Shown one piece after another: positions 34,645 to 43,867 of a stretch of DNA of 64,000 nt (its first letter is position 1; every line of letters begins with the position of its first letter). The stretch is taken from positions 1,674,001 to 1,738,000 of the forward strand of contig CP007060.1 in assembly GCA_000230955.3 (NCBI GenBank), read 5' to 3'. The notes beneath the pieces are model-generated. The model ran no database searches. It was not told the origin of the DNA and saw only the letters and a program-made list of their open reading frames with translations. A program made the translations under genes and the position numbers. Source of the stretch: Halobacterium sp. DL1. GTDB taxonomy: Archaea > Halobacteriota > Halobacteria > Halobacteriales > Halobacteriaceae.

Positions 34645-35223
34645 TCACCCGTCGACTCTCGCGGGCGGCGACGCGCCGCGCTTCCGGTCGAGGAACGCGA
34701 CTTCCGCGTCAGAGAGGTCCCGCTCGCGGTAGCGGTCGAGGCCCGACTGGTAGGTCGCCCCGCGGTCCGCGCAGGGGCGTTCGAGGACGAGTTCCGCGAT
34801 GCCCGTCTCCTCGCTGGTGAACCCGAACCCGGCCCTGTACAGCGCCTCGTATGCGAACGGGTTGTTCACGGCGATTCGCACGCGGTCGTACTCGTCGCGG
34901 AGGTGGTCGGTCGCGAACGCGCAGAGCCGGGGGCCGACACCGTCACCACGTCTGTCCTCGTGGACAGTGACGTACCGGAGCCACGCCGTTCCGGAGTCGG
35001 TGCGGTCCTCGTTGAACGAGACGGCCGCCACGACGTCCTCCAGTGGGTCGTCCATCTCCCGGGCGGCAGGTGGCCAGCTCTCCCTGTCCGCGAGCGGGAC
35101 ACCCTGGTAGGCGATCGCCTTCCCCGTGTTCGACATGACGAACTTGCCGGCGTAGCTGAACGCCCGCCAGTCGAGGCGGAGCGTCGGGCCGTCTTCGGGG
35201 CCGCCGAGCACCGCGTATCGCAC
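34645..35223 (-). CDS. GNAT-family N-acetyltransferase
   Basis: 192 residues from a GTG; the N-terminal MRYAVLGGPEDGPTLRLDWRAFSYAGKFVMSNTGKA is a conserved-looking leader in haloarchaeal members, which supports the GTG. The acetyl-CoA motif region is WLRYVTVHEDRRGDGVGPRLCAFATDHL, with the Q/RxxGxG/A pattern, followed by IAVNNPFAYEALYRAGF. Substrate unknown. Begins the run GNAT, two small membrane proteins, fen. Confidence 0.8.
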   Translation of the reverse strand: MRYAVLGGPEDGPTLRLDWRAFSYAGKFVMSNTGKAIAYQGVPLADRESWPPAAREMDDPLEDVVAAVSFNEDRTDSGTAWLRYVTVHEDRRGDGVGPRLCAFATDHLRDEYDRVRIAVNNPFAYEALYRAGFGFTSEETGIAELVLERPCADRGATYQSGLDRYRERDLSDAEVAFLDRKRGASPPARVDG

Positions 35224-35445
35224 GACCGGCAGTTGGCAACCGAGCGCAAAGAGTTGCGTGGGTGGCAGCCGTTCTCTCTCGCTTGCCGACCTACCGCACT
35301 TCGACCAGTCCGCGGGCGTCTACGACCTCGCGATGCTGGCTGCTCACAGGGAGTACCTGGAGGGAGGGGCGCAGGGACGGGACCCGCTGAGTCCGCTCTC
35401 GACGGCGGGTTCAGGGCGACGACCGTCGGCGCGAAATCGGGAGAC

Positions 35446-35453
35446 GGATAATC
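35446..35453 (+). promoter_or_regulatory. TATA element of the DUF3054 gene
   Basis: GGATAATC is centred about 26 bases before ATG 35475, consistent with leaderless transcription. Confidence 0.45.
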
Positions 35454-35474
35454 CCCCGCCGAGAAGCGCGCTCC

Positions 35475-35876
35475 ATGAATCTCGTCGACGTCGACGCGCG
35501 GGCGTTCGTGCGGTTCCTCCCAGGGGACCTGCTGGCAGTCCTCACGATGGTGTTGCTCGGCACGATGCGTCACGGCTCGCTGACAGCCGAGCGGTACGCC
35601 GGCGTCCTCGTTCCGTTCCTCGTGGGCTGGCTCCTCGTCGCGCCGCTGGCCGGCGGCTACGACTCGCAGGTTCTTTCGTCCACCCGCAGCGCGCTCGTGC
35701 TCGGTGTCGCGTCGTGGCTGGGCGCCGACTTCGTCGGCCAGGTGCTTCGTGGCACCGACTACTTCCCGGGGGAGGCCGACCCCGTGTTCTTCCTCGTCGC
35801 GCTGCTGTTCGGCGGCCTGCTGATCGCGGTCATGCGGTTCGCGACGCTCGTCGTCGTGGACCTCACCGGAAACTGA
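35475..35876 (+). CDS. DUF3054 family membrane protein
   Basis: 133 residues with four hydrophobic helices. The family pattern GDLLAVLTMVLLGTMRHG at the start and VGWLLVAPLAGGYD in the middle is present. DUF3054 proteins are small membrane proteins of unknown role. The end overlaps the convergent MFS gene by 14 bases. Confidence 0.82.
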   Translation: MNLVDVDARAFVRFLPGDLLAVLTMVLLGTMRHGSLTAERYAGVLVPFLVGWLLVAPLAGGYDSQVLSSTRSALVLGVASWLGADFVGQVLRGTDYFPGEADPVFFLVALLFGGLLIAVMRFATLVVVDLTGN

Positions 35877-37104
35877 GCCAGACGGCGACCCCCGAGGCGA
35901 GCGCGGCGAACACCGCGAGCACCGCGAACAGCGTTGGCGGGCCGGCGTACTGGAGGACGCCCCCGGCGATAGCCGCGCCGAGCGCGCCGACGCCGAACAC
36001 GCCGAGGTAGGTGTAGCCGTAGGAGAGCCCCCGGGTGCCGGCGGGCGTGTAGAGGGCGACCGTCGCCTGGTAGAGCGGTTGGATGACGAACAGCGTGAAC
36101 CCGAGGAGCGCGCCGACCACGAGCAGCGGGACGAGACCCGCCTCCGCCGCTGGCAGGAACGCGAGTGCGAGGACGACGAGCGCGCCGAACCCGACCGCGA
36201 TGGCGCGCTCCGTCGACACGCGGTCCGTGAGTTTCCCGCCGACGTACTGCCCGAGGACCCCCACCATCAGCAGTCCCGCGTAGGCGTACCGGTAGGGCTC
36301 TATCTCGCGGCCGGCAAACTCGACGGGCGCGAACGCGGGGAACTCCGAGAGCACGTTCGGCAGGAAGGTCAGCACGCCGCGGTAGTAGAGACCGTCGAGC
36401 ATCACGACCAGCAGGATGGCGGCGAAGGGACCGACGAGCAACAGTTTCGACTCGGCGAGGAACTCCGAGAGGGAGCCGACGCCCACGCTCGCCTTCGAGT
36501 CGCCGCCGTCGGCTTCCGCCCCGGCGACTGCCGCGCGCTCGTCGAAACGCACGCGGAGTGCGACGAGCCCGGCGACCACGGCGGGGGCGGCGAGTACGAT
36601 GGCGACCGTCCGCCAGTCGGCGACGAGCAACAGCAGCGTGACCGCCAGGGGGCCGAGGGCGATGCCGACGTTGCCCGCGATGCCGTGGTAGGCGAAGGCG
36701 TTCCCGCGGGCCTCGACGCCAGTGCTGATGAGCGAGAGGCCGGAGGGGTGGTAGACGCTCGCGGCGACCCCCCAGCAGACGAGCGCGAATCCGACGGCGA
36801 GAATCGAGGGCGCCAGCGAGAGCACGACGAACGAGGCGGCCATCCCGAACAGACAGCCAGCGATGAGTCGCCGGGAACCGAACCGGTCCGAGAGCACGCC
36901 ACCCGGGAGTGCGCCGAGGCCGAACAGCCCGTAGCCGATGGCGACGACGACGCCGATGGTCGCCCGGTCGACCTGGAACGCCTCCAGCCACAGCGGGATG
37001 AGGATGGGGATGGAGAGTTCGTAGGTGTGGACCATCGCGTGCGCGAGGGAGACGAGGCCGACGATGGCGCGGTCGTTCCGGTTCACTGCAATCGTCCCTA
37101 CCAT
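35863..37104 (-). CDS. MFS transporter (12 helices)
   Basis: 413 residues from ATG 37104 with about 12 helices. Loop 2-3 GVLSDRFGSRRLIAG is a typical MFS signature and the long central loop (residues about 185-215, EADGGDSKASVG) is charged. Resembles the fosmidomycin-resistance/YfdC-like sugar or drug facilitators; substrate unknown. The gene overlaps the end of DUF3054 by 14 bases. A 223-base gap precedes it. Confidence 0.85.
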   Translation of the reverse strand: MVGTIAVNRNDRAIVGLVSLAHAMVHTYELSIPILIPLWLEAFQVDRATIGVVVAIGYGLFGLGALPGGVLSDRFGSRRLIAGCLFGMAASFVVLSLAPSILAVGFALVCWGVAASVYHPSGLSLISTGVEARGNAFAYHGIAGNVGIALGPLAVTLLLLVADWRTVAIVLAAPAVVAGLVALRVRFDERAAVAGAEADGGDSKASVGVGSLSEFLAESKLLLVGPFAAILLVVMLDGLYYRGVLTFLPNVLSEFPAFAPVEFAGREIEPYRYAYAGLLMVGVLGQYVGGKLTDRVSTERAIAVGFGALVVLALAFLPAAEAGLVPLLVVGALLGFTLFVIQPLYQATVALYTPAGTRGLSYGYTYLGVFGVGALGAAIAGGVLQYAGPPTLFAVLAVFAALASGVAVWLSFR

Positions 37105-37291
37105 CCACGCGGGGCGTTATAGACGTGTCCACATCGGAAACAGTCCCTCGTTACACACCGCGAAAGAAGCCGCACTCTCTGCACCATCCGCCTGTTAGCT
37201 ACTGTCAACCCGGCTCAACGCCGCGTTGTCCCCCGGGTACCGCCCGCCACTGCATAACTTACGCAGCACATTTGCCAATAGTCCAAGAACC

Positions 37292-37300
37292 CTTTTATTG
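37292..37300 (+). promoter_or_regulatory. TATA element of the small membrane gene
   Basis: CTTTTATTG lies 28-36 bases before ATG 37328, giving a very short leader of about five bases. Confidence 0.5.
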
Positions 37301-37327
37301 TGGTTCGGTCACAGCGAAAAGACAACC

Positions 37328-37540
37328 ATGACCGGCTACTACGACGCACTCCTCGTTCTCATTCCGGTCGCGCTCGTCGGCGTCAGCGCCGTCCTCGCGG
37401 CCATCGGCGCGGCGAACACGACGGCCGTCACCCTCGGCGGCGTCGTCGCGGCAGGACTGGTTGCACACGGCCTCTTCGTCAACGAACCCAGCGACACCGG
37501 GACTCACTCGTCGTCATCGTCCTACGAACCCGCTGACTGA
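37328..37540 (+). CDS. Small membrane protein, unknown function
   Basis: 70 residues with two hydrophobic segments (DALLVLIPVALVGVSAVLAAIG; AVTLGGVVAAGLVAHGLF) and a Ser-rich acidic tail. It has its own strong TATA-like element, so it is probably expressed as a monocistron. No family recognised. Confidence 0.68.
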   Translation: MTGYYDALLVLIPVALVGVSAVLAAIGAANTTAVTLGGVVAAGLVAHGLFVNEPSDTGTHSSSSSYEPAD

Positions 37541-37610
37541 AACGACCGCGGTAGCACCGACTCGGCGAGCGGCCTCAATTCTTAACCCGTTGACGCGCGA
37601 ATCGGCGCAT

Positions 37611-38609
37611 ATGACCGAGACGCTGTTCCTCGCCGACGAGGACGTCGCCGACCTCGCCGACCCCGCCGACTACGTCGACGCCGTCAGAGATGGGTACCGG
37701 CAGCGCGGCGAGGGCGCGCCGGCGAAACCCCGGACGAAGCTCCTCAACGAGTCTCCACCGGGCATGTTCACGGCGTACGCCGCAATCCTCCCGGAGACCG
37801 GCGCGATGGGGGGCTACATGTACAGCGCCGGCTTCGGGGAGCGGGACGCGTGGTTCGTCACGCCGCTGTTCGACGCCGAGTCGGGCGAACCGCGCGCGAT
37901 AGTCGACGGGGCGCGGATGAACCCGTTCAAGACTGGTGCCGCGGGCGCCGTCGGTGTGGACGCGCTCGCCCGGGAGGACGCCAGCACGCTCGCCGTCATC
38001 GGGAGCGGCGCACAGGCGCGCGGACAGGTCCGGGCGACCGCTACCGTCCGCGACCTCGACACCGTCTGGGTGTACTCCCCGACGAAGGAGCACCGCGAGT
38101 CGTTCGCCGCGGAGATGAACGAGCGACTGGACGCGTCGGTCGCTGCCGTCGCGTCCAGCGCCGCGGCGGTCGAGGAGGCCGACGTCGTCGTCACCGCGAC
38201 AAACGCGAGCGAACCCGTCTTCGACGGCGCGAACCTGGCGGACGGCACCCACGTCACCGCGATGGGGCAGTACGACCCGGAGAAGCGGGAACTCGACGCG
38301 ACCACCATCGAGCGCGCAGTCTACGTGCCTGACCTCCGGGAACGCGCGACGCAGGACGCCGGCTCGTTCATCCAGGCTGTCGAGGAGGGCGTCGTCACGG
38401 CGGACCACGTCCACGCGGAACTCGGGGAGGTCGTGGCCGGAAGCGCGCCCGGCCGGGAGTCCCCCGAGGACGTCACGGTCTTCGACAGCGGCGGGACGGG
38501 CATCGAGACGGCGGCCGCCGCTCACATGCTGTACGAGCGCGCGGTCGAGCGGAATCGCGGGAAAGAGATCGAGTTCGCGCCCGCGAGCGAGGCGCTCACC
38601 GGCGAGTAG
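37611..38609 (+). CDS. Ornithine cyclodeaminase/mu-crystallin family protein
   Basis: 332 residues. Two-lobed Rossmann enzyme with NAD motif LAVIGSGAQARGQVRATATVRD (about 125-147) and the family signatures GMFTAYAAILPETGAMGGYM and ATNASEPVFDGANLADGTHVTAMGQYDPEKREL. Members include ornithine cyclodeaminase, alanine dehydrogenase and imine reductases, so the substrate is not fixed by sequence. CTTAACCC about 31 bases upstream could be its TATA box. Confidence 0.87.
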   Translation: MTETLFLADEDVADLADPADYVDAVRDGYRQRGEGAPAKPRTKLLNESPPGMFTAYAAILPETGAMGGYMYSAGFGERDAWFVTPLFDAESGEPRAIVDGARMNPFKTGAAGAVGVDALAREDASTLAVIGSGAQARGQVRATATVRDLDTVWVYSPTKEHRESFAAEMNERLDASVAAVASSAAAVEEADVVVTATNASEPVFDGANLADGTHVTAMGQYDPEKRELDATTIERAVYVPDLRERATQDAGSFIQAVEEGVVTADHVHAELGEVVAGSAPGRESPEDVTVFDSGGTGIETAAAAHMLYERAVERNRGKEIEFAPASEALTGE

Positions 38610-38713
38610 TCCGAGGGTTTACGTACCAGAGCGGGGCCATCCCCGGCCGTGACCTGAAAGCCAGCGTGGAGCGACGAGTGGGATCGCGGCGGCCCCCTCC
38701 ACGATACCCGAAC

Positions 38714-38748
38714 GTGAGCCTCCGGTGGAAGCTTCCCGGAGCGCTCAC
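38714..38748. terminator. Hairpin between convergent genes
   Basis: GTGAGC ... GCTCAC and CTCCGG ... CCGGAG pair as a 12-bp stem with one bulged C and a 10-base loop. It lies between two genes that run towards each other (ending 38609 and 38768), where a two-way terminator or insulator is expected. There is no T tract, so the role is tentative. Confidence 0.4.
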
Positions 38749-38767
38749 CTGCCGCCGCCTGTTCGCC

Positions 38768-39718
38768 CTACACCCACTGCGTCAGGCCCAGCGCCTCCAC
38801 GAGCGGGATTCCCGCCGCGAGCGCGCCGACCAGATAACCGAGGATGGCGCCCCCGTTCAGCAGCGGTAGCCCCGCGTGCGCCCGTCCCTTGAACACCATT
38901 CGCATCAGGACGAGGAGGCCCACTATCGTCCCGACGATGGCCGTCAGCGCGGCGAGTTCGACGCCGAACACCCTCGGCGTGTCGAGAAAGAACGCCGCGC
39001 TCGCCACGAGTATCGTCGGCATCACGGCGTCCCCGAGTCCGATGAAGTACGCGCTACGGTCCGCCCCCGACTCGTCGCGTTCACTCTCCTCGGCACTCTC
39101 TGCCACCTCCTCGGCGTCCTCGCGGAAAGAGTACGCCAGCGTCGTCGGCACGACCAGCACCACGGGGAGCCGTAGCTCCATGACGCCCGAGGCGAGCGTC
39201 AGCATGTGTTCGGTGCCGTAGACGCTGATGGCGTCGTAGACGGCCAGCGCCGTCAGCAGCACGATAGCGGGGAGGATGCCGAAGCTGATGCCGAACAGCG
39301 CCGCGGCCCCCATCCCCATGATTGCGCCGGCGCTGTCGATGACCCACCACTCGGGGTAAGCGTACAGCGCGACCACCAGAACGGCCGCGGGGAGGTACGC
39401 CGCGAGGTTCACGCCCTCGACGATGACGGCCGGGAACGCCACGCCGAAGACGTAGGAGGCGATGAAGCCGCTCGTCAGCAGGACGAATCCGCGGAGAATC
39501 CACTGCACGTCGTACTTGATGACGAGCAGGATGGCGCCCGTGACGACCAGCAAGAAGCCGACGTAGAAGACGCTGTTGAGCGGGTTCTGGGGGTCCTCCG
39601 TCGACTGCAGGCCAGCTGACTCGAACGGTTCGAGGAGTGCGAGCGCGCCGAACTGGACGACGAGAAAGAGCGCGACGACGGCGCCGAGCACGGTGGCGAC
39701 GCGGGTCGAGTCGTTCAT
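38768..39718 (-). CDS. Presenilin-like A22 family intramembrane aspartyl protease
   Basis: 316 residues, about nine helices. The two catalytic Asp residues are in YDAISVY (D162) and GLGDAVMP (D230), the YD and GxGD motifs of presenilin/signal-peptide-peptidase homologues. The later PAL motif appears as GLPLLNGG (about 283-290), a PLL variant. A cytoplasmic acidic loop (FREDAEEVAESAEESERDES) precedes the second helix pair. It would cleave transmembrane helices inside the membrane; substrates unknown. Confidence 0.88.
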   Translation of the reverse strand: MNDSTRVATVLGAVVALFLVVQFGALALLEPFESAGLQSTEDPQNPLNSVFYVGFLLVVTGAILLVIKYDVQWILRGFVLLTSGFIASYVFGVAFPAVIVEGVNLAAYLPAAVLVVALYAYPEWWVIDSAGAIMGMGAAALFGISFGILPAIVLLTALAVYDAISVYGTEHMLTLASGVMELRLPVVLVVPTTLAYSFREDAEEVAESAEESERDESGADRSAYFIGLGDAVMPTILVASAAFFLDTPRVFGVELAALTAIVGTIVGLLVLMRMVFKGRAHAGLPLLNGGAILGYLVGALAAGIPLVEALGLTQWV

Positions 39719-39770
39719 ACCCAGGTTCTCTCACCCGCCCCGCTTTGGTGTTGCGACTCGACTGAGTCGG

Positions 39771-39998
39771 TCACCGGACGTAGAGGGTCTGTCCGACGAG
39801 CGCCGGCAGGTGGACGCCGCGGTCGGGCGTGACCGAGAGGTACGGCCGTTCGACCGGGCCGAACACGTCCACGACGCGCCCGACAGAGTCCAGGTTCTGG
39901 TCGACGACGCTGTCCCCGATGTCGGGGTGGTCCTCGCCGTCGCAGCGCACCACCGCGACGTTCTGTGCGGTCCGCACCACGTCGCCGGCGCGCCGCAT
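39771..39998 (-). CDS. gar1: Gar1, H/ACA RNP component
   Basis: 75 residues. NVAVVRCDGEDHPDIGDSVVDQNLDSVGRVVDVFGPVERPYLSV matches the RNA-guided pseudouridylation partner Gar1. The start ATG overlaps the stop of SRP19 (TGATG), so translation is coupled. It acts with Cbf5, Nop10 and L7Ae. Confidence 0.88.
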   Translation of the reverse strand: MRRAGDVVRTAQNVAVVRCDGEDHPDIGDSVVDQNLDSVGRVVDVFGPVERPYLSVTPDRGVHLPALVGQTLYVR

Positions 39999-40279
39999 CA
40001 GTCACGGAGCGCCGTCACGTACGCGGCGACGGCCTGCAGGAGGTCAGACTTCCCGGCGTCGTCGGCGTCCTTCACGAGGACGCGACCCGACTGCTCCCAG
40101 TGTCGCCGGGGGTAGGATACGTCACGCTCGACGACGGCGTCGTAGCCGACCTGCTGGACGGCGGTCGCGATCTCGTCGACGGTCGGCTCCTCGACCGCGA
40201 GTGATCGAGGGATGCGACGTCCATCGCGGCGGGAGAGCGTCGCGTCGAAGTAGGCTGGCCAGATGACGTTCTCGACCAT
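39998..40279 (-). CDS. srp19: Signal recognition particle subunit SRP19
   Basis: 93 residues. [41 protein letters not shown] matches SRP19, which binds 7S RNA and stabilises the SRP54 site. TATA element ATTTAACC at 40302-40309 is centred 27 bases before the ATG. Its stop overlaps the gar1 start. Confidence 0.92.
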   Translation of the reverse strand: MVENVIWPAYFDATLSRRDGRRIPRSLAVEEPTVDEIATAVQQVGYDAVVERDVSYPRRHWEQSGRVLVKDADDAGKSDLLQAVAAYVTALRD

Positions 40280-40301
40280 GGCGGAGCGTACCGGTTCACG
40301 C

Positions 40302-40309
40302 GGTTAAAT
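40302..40309 (-). promoter_or_regulatory. TATA element of srp19-gar1
   Basis: Gene strand ATTTAACC, centred 27 bases before ATG 40279, fits a leaderless transcript covering srp19 and gar1. Confidence 0.55.
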
Positions 40310-40341
40310 GGTATCGGAGCGGACCGAGAGAATGGGCTGCG

Positions 40342-41466
40342 TTATCGGCGTGCGAGCAGCGCGGCGCCGAGCACGGCGACGATTGCAGCGGGAACACCGA
40401 ACCCGGGGACACCGCCGCCGGACTCGCCGTCAGTGGTGGTTGTCGTGGCCGGCGCGTCGGCCGTCGTGGTCGTCGGCGCTGCCGTGGTGGTCGTCGTGGT
40501 CGTGGTGTTGGCGTCGGCGTACGCCTCGGGGTGGAACGCCTGGGCCATCTGCGTCATCGGTTCGACGATGCGCGGCGCGGGCTGACTCAGGTGGTTGGTG
40601 TCCACGACGACGATGTTGCCTTCCTCCCAGGCGGTCGTGTTCCGGATGACCGAGTCCTGGGGGATGTACGAGCGGGACTCGTTGCCCAGCTGTTCCGGGT
40701 AGACGCTGACGACGACGAACTCGGGGTCCTGGTCGGCGATGAACTCCTCGGAGAGCTGCGGGTACGGCGCGCTAGAGTTCGCCTCGGCGGCGATGTTCTG
40801 CCCGCCCGCCCGCTCGATTATCTGACCGACGAAGGTGTTGGGGCCAGCGGTGAAGCCGGCTTCGGTGCCCCAGTAGACGCTGGGCTTCTGCTCGCCGGCG
40901 ACGGCTTCCTCGACGGTCTGGACGCGGTCGCGCATCTGGGTGACGGTCTCCTCGGCGCCAGCGCACTCGCCGGTCAGCCGACCGATGAGCTGGGTCTTGT
41001 TGTAGATGCTGTCGATGGAGTCGGCCAGTTCGAAGCGGTAGACGGCGATGCCGGCACCCCGTATCTGCTGGACCGTGTCGTTGTTGATGGTGTTGGGCGC
41101 GAGCACAAGGTCGGGTTCGAGGCTGATGACCTGCTCGACGTTCACGGTCGACGGGAAGCCGGAGGTCACGACCTCACGGGAGTCGGCTCCCTCGAGGTAG
41201 CCCCCGAACTGCGAGATGCCGACGACCTTCTCGCGGCCGCCGATCTCCCACATCGTCTGTGCGGCGCTCGGGTTCAGTGTGACGACGCGTTCCGGTTCCG
41301 CGTCGACGGTGACCTCGTGGCCGCTGGCGTCGCTCTCGGTCAGCGGGAACTCGCACTCGAGCGTTCCGCCGTCCTGTGCACCGACGGCGCTGGCGGCACC
41401 GGCGGCCGGGGCCACCGCACTAAGAACGAGTAGGACTACACCAACTACGGTTGCAGTTCTGCGCAT
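40342..41466 (-). CDS. btuF: Cobalamin-type ABC transporter substrate-binding protein, PGF-CTERM anchored
   Basis: 374 residues. N-terminal signal peptide (about 1-28), then a helical-backbone binding domain (PERVVTLNPSAAQTMWEIGGREKVVGISQFGG ... DLVLAPNTINNDTVQQIRGAGIAVY). The C-terminal region is a Thr-rich linker of about 35 residues, then VPGFGVPAAIVAVLGAALLARR, a PGF-CTERM anchor cleaved and lipid-attached by archaeosortase. Start near 41466. Divergent from btuC, with one AT-rich element between them. Specificity for vitamin B12 rests on the adjoining permease/ATPase. Confidence 0.88.
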   Translation of the reverse strand: MRRTATVVGVVLLVLSAVAPAAGAASAVGAQDGGTLECEFPLTESDASGHEVTVDAEPERVVTLNPSAAQTMWEIGGREKVVGISQFGGYLEGADSREVVTSGFPSTVNVEQVISLEPDLVLAPNTINNDTVQQIRGAGIAVYRFELADSIDSIYNKTQLIGRLTGECAGAEETVTQMRDRVQTVEEAVAGEQKPSVYWGTEAGFTAGPNTFVGQIIERAGGQNIAAEANSSAPYPQLSEEFIADQDPEFVVVSVYPEQLGNESRSYIPQDSVIRNTTAWEEGNIVVVDTNHLSQPAPRIVEPMTQMAQAFHPEAYADANTTTTTTTTAAPTTTTADAPATTTTTDGESGGGVPGFGVPAAIVAVLGAALLARR

Positions 41467-41489
41467 ACCTCATCGAGGCAGCTAACGCA

Positions 41490-41497
41490 ATAAATAT
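41490..41497. promoter_or_regulatory. Shared AT-rich element between btuF and btuC
   Basis: ATAAATAT sits in the 58-base gap. On the btuF strand it is centred 28 bases before ATG 41466, and on the btuC strand about 30 bases before ATG 41525. One element may position RNA polymerase in both directions, forcing mutual exclusion or joint control. Confidence 0.5.
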
Positions 41498-41524
41498 CTG
41501 TCTAAAGCAAATACGGTTGTAGTA

Positions 41525-42628
41525 ATGCGCGTTCGAACCCGAGCGAGCCTCTGGAGTGCCGTCGCGTTCGCCGTCCTCGTGGCGGTCATGCTCGTCAGCG
41601 CCACCATCGGCCACGTCTCCATCCCCATCGAGCAGGTGGCCCTCGCAGCCCTGGAGACGGTCGCCGTCCCCACGGCCGTCTCCCCGTTCGTCGATTCGGC
41701 GACGATTCCGTTCGTCGGGTCGCTGCCTTGGCCCGCCATCGACGTCGGCTACAGTTCGCCGCTCCAGTTCGACGTACCCGGCGAGGCGCAGTACATCGTC
41801 GGCCAGCTCAGGATGCCCCGCATCGTGCTCGGGGCCACCGTCGGCGCCGCGCTCGCCGTCGCGGGCACGGTCATGCAGGGGTTCTTCCGGAACCCGATGG
41901 CCGACCCCTCCATCATCGGCGTCTCCTCGGGCGCCGCGGTGGCCGCAGTCACCGTCATCGCGTTCCCGGCCTTCCTCCCGTTCGGCGTCCAGGTCGCCGC
42001 GTTCGTCGGCGCGCTCGTCGCTGCGTTCGCCGTCTACCTCCTCGCCACGCAGGACGGCCGCACGCCGGTCGCGACGCTCCTGCTCGCGGGCATCGCCGTC
42101 CAGACGCTGCTCGGCGCCGTCACGTCGTTCGTCATCGTGAAATCCGGGCGGAGCATCCGCGAGGCGATGTACTGGCTGATGGGACACCTCAACGGGACGC
42201 GCTGGCACGAGGTCGAACTCGCGCTTCCAACGGTCGTTCTCGGAACCCTCGTCCTCCTCGCGTACGCGCGGGACATGAACGTCCTGCTCGCCGGGGAGGA
42301 GGACGCACACACCCTCGGTGTCGACGTCGAGCGGACGAAGCGGCTCCTGCTCGCGGTGTCGAGCGTCGTCACCGCTGCCGCCGTCGCCGTCGCTGGCGTC
42401 ATCGGCTTCGTCGGCCTCGTCGTGCCCCACGCGATGCGCCTGCTCGTTGGCCCCGACCACCGCGTGCTCCTCCCGACGTCGGCGTTCGCGGGCGGCGCGT
42501 TCCTCGTCCTCGCCGACACCGTCGCCCGGACCGGGGCGGCCGAACTTCCGGTCGGCATCGTCACCGCGTTCGTCGGCGCGCCGTTCTTCCTCTACCTGCT
42601 CCGCGACAGGGAGGTGCGTGCGCTGTGA
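41525..42628 (+). CDS. btuC: Cobalamin-type ABC transporter permease
   Basis: 367 residues, about ten helices of the FecCD/BtuC fold. Signature pieces: [47 protein letters not shown] and [40 protein letters not shown] loop of about 50 residues between first helices (residues 45-90) is unusually long. TGA overlaps the GTG of btuD, so translation is coupled. Confidence 0.92.
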   Translation: MRVRTRASLWSAVAFAVLVAVMLVSATIGHVSIPIEQVALAALETVAVPTAVSPFVDSATIPFVGSLPWPAIDVGYSSPLQFDVPGEAQYIVGQLRMPRIVLGATVGAALAVAGTVMQGFFRNPMADPSIIGVSSGAAVAAVTVIAFPAFLPFGVQVAAFVGALVAAFAVYLLATQDGRTPVATLLLAGIAVQTLLGAVTSFVIVKSGRSIREAMYWLMGHLNGTRWHEVELALPTVVLGTLVLLAYARDMNVLLAGEEDAHTLGVDVERTKRLLLAVSSVVTAAAVAVAGVIGFVGLVVPHAMRLLVGPDHRVLLPTSAFAGGAFLVLADTVARTGAAELPVGIVTAFVGAPFFLYLLRDREVRAL

Positions 42629-43824
42629 CCCTCGACGTCCGTGACGTCGACGTGGAACTCGGCGGCGAACAGATCCTCGACGCCGTCAGCGCGACAGTGG
42701 CCGACGGACGACTCGTGGGCGTCGTCGGTCCGAACGGCGCCGGGAAGTCGACGCTGCTGCGCGCGATGAACGGCGTCATCGACCCGGAAAACGGGACCGT
42801 CCTCGTCGACGACCAGGCGGTCGAAGAGCTCTCCTCGAAGGCCGCCAGCCGGCGCATCGCCAGCGTCCCACAGGACACCCACGTCGCCTTCGAGTTCACC
42901 GTGCGCCAGACCGTCGAGATGGGGCGCCACCCCCACATCCCGCGGTTCGGTGCTGACGACGACCCGGACGCCGTCGACCGCGCGATGGAGCGCGCGGAGG
43001 TCGCGCAGTTCGCAGACCGCGACGTCACCTCGCTGTCCGGCGGCGAGACCCAGCGCGTGCTGCTGGCGCGCGCGCTCGCCCAGGAGGCGCCCGTCCTCCT
43101 GCTCGACGAACCGACCGCGAGCCTCGACGTGAACCACCAGATCCGCACGCTCGAACTCGTCCGCGGCCTCGCCGACGACGCCGACCGCGCGGTCGTCGCA
43201 GCCATCCACGACCTCGACCTGGCCGCGCGCTACTGCGACGAACTCGTCCTCGTCGCGGACGGCCGCGTCGTCGACTCCGGGCGCCCGGCGGACGTGCTCA
43301 CGCCAGCCGCTGTCAGGGACGCCTTCGACGCGCGGGTCGCGGTCGGCACGGACCCCGCGACGGGGGCGCCGACAGTCACGCCCCTCCCCGACGTAGAGGA
43401 CGGCCTCGACCGCCGGGTGCACGTGCTCGGCGGCGGAGCCACCGGGGCGCCGCTGATTCGACGTCTCGCGGACGCCGGGGCCGAGGTGACGGTCGGCCCG
43501 GTCGTCGACGGCGACGTCGACCACGAGACGGCCCGCCGGTTCGGCGCGCAGGTGGTCACCGTTCCGCCGTTCGCCCCACCCGCGGAAGCAGTCGATCGCG
43601 CTCAGGAACTCGTCAAAGCGGCCGACGCAGTCGTCATTGCGAGCGAGGCCGCCGAACTCGGGGCGAACCCCGAACTCCAGCGGGCTGCGACGAACGTCCT
43701 GGTCGTCGGCGACCAGGGGTCGGGGACGCGAGTCGCTCCCGACGGGCTGGTTCCCGCGGTCGCGGCGCTCGACGACGTTGGCGACCAGTTCGCGGTGGCA
43801 GACGGCGGCAACGACGAGGGGTGA
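42625..43824 (+). CDS. btuD: Cobalamin-type ABC transporter ATPase with C-terminal domain
   Basis: 399 residues from GTG 42625. ABC motifs: Walker [10 protein letters not shown] (about 33-41), signature [15 protein letters not shown] (about 133-147), Walker [13 protein letters not shown] (about 155-166), switch His in [12 protein letters not shown]. After residue 255 an extra domain of about 140 residues begins ([33 protein letters not shown]), with a Rossmann-like GGGxxG motif. Halobacterium BtuD is about the same size, so the extension is a clade feature. Its role is unknown. Confidence 0.9.
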   Translation: MTLDVRDVDVELGGEQILDAVSATVADGRLVGVVGPNGAGKSTLLRAMNGVIDPENGTVLVDDQAVEELSSKAASRRIASVPQDTHVAFEFTVRQTVEMGRHPHIPRFGADDDPDAVDRAMERAEVAQFADRDVTSLSGGETQRVLLARALAQEAPVLLLDEPTASLDVNHQIRTLELVRGLADDADRAVVAAIHDLDLAARYCDELVLVADGRVVDSGRPADVLTPAAVRDAFDARVAVGTDPATGAPTVTPLPDVEDGLDRRVHVLGGGATGAPLIRRLADAGAEVTVGPVVDGDVDHETARRFGAQVVTVPPFAPPAEAVDRAQELVKAADAVVIASEAAELGANPELQRAATNVLVVGDQGSGTRVAPDGLVPAVAALDDVGDQFAVADGGNDEG

Positions 43825-43867
43825 CGCGGCCACGTCGCCTATGAGTGTCGGGCTCAGAGGTGGGGGC

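Noticed and set aside
35258-35474. Short protein-like frame (ADLPHFDQSAGVYDLAMLAAHREYLEGG)
   Set aside because: It runs into the DUF3054 gene in another frame and has no good start or known similarity; probably chance from codon bias, though a decayed gene is possible.
41467-41524. Cobalamin riboswitch before btuC or btuF
   Set aside because: The gap is only 58 bases, too short for a B12 riboswitch, and has no conserved B12-box-like sequence.
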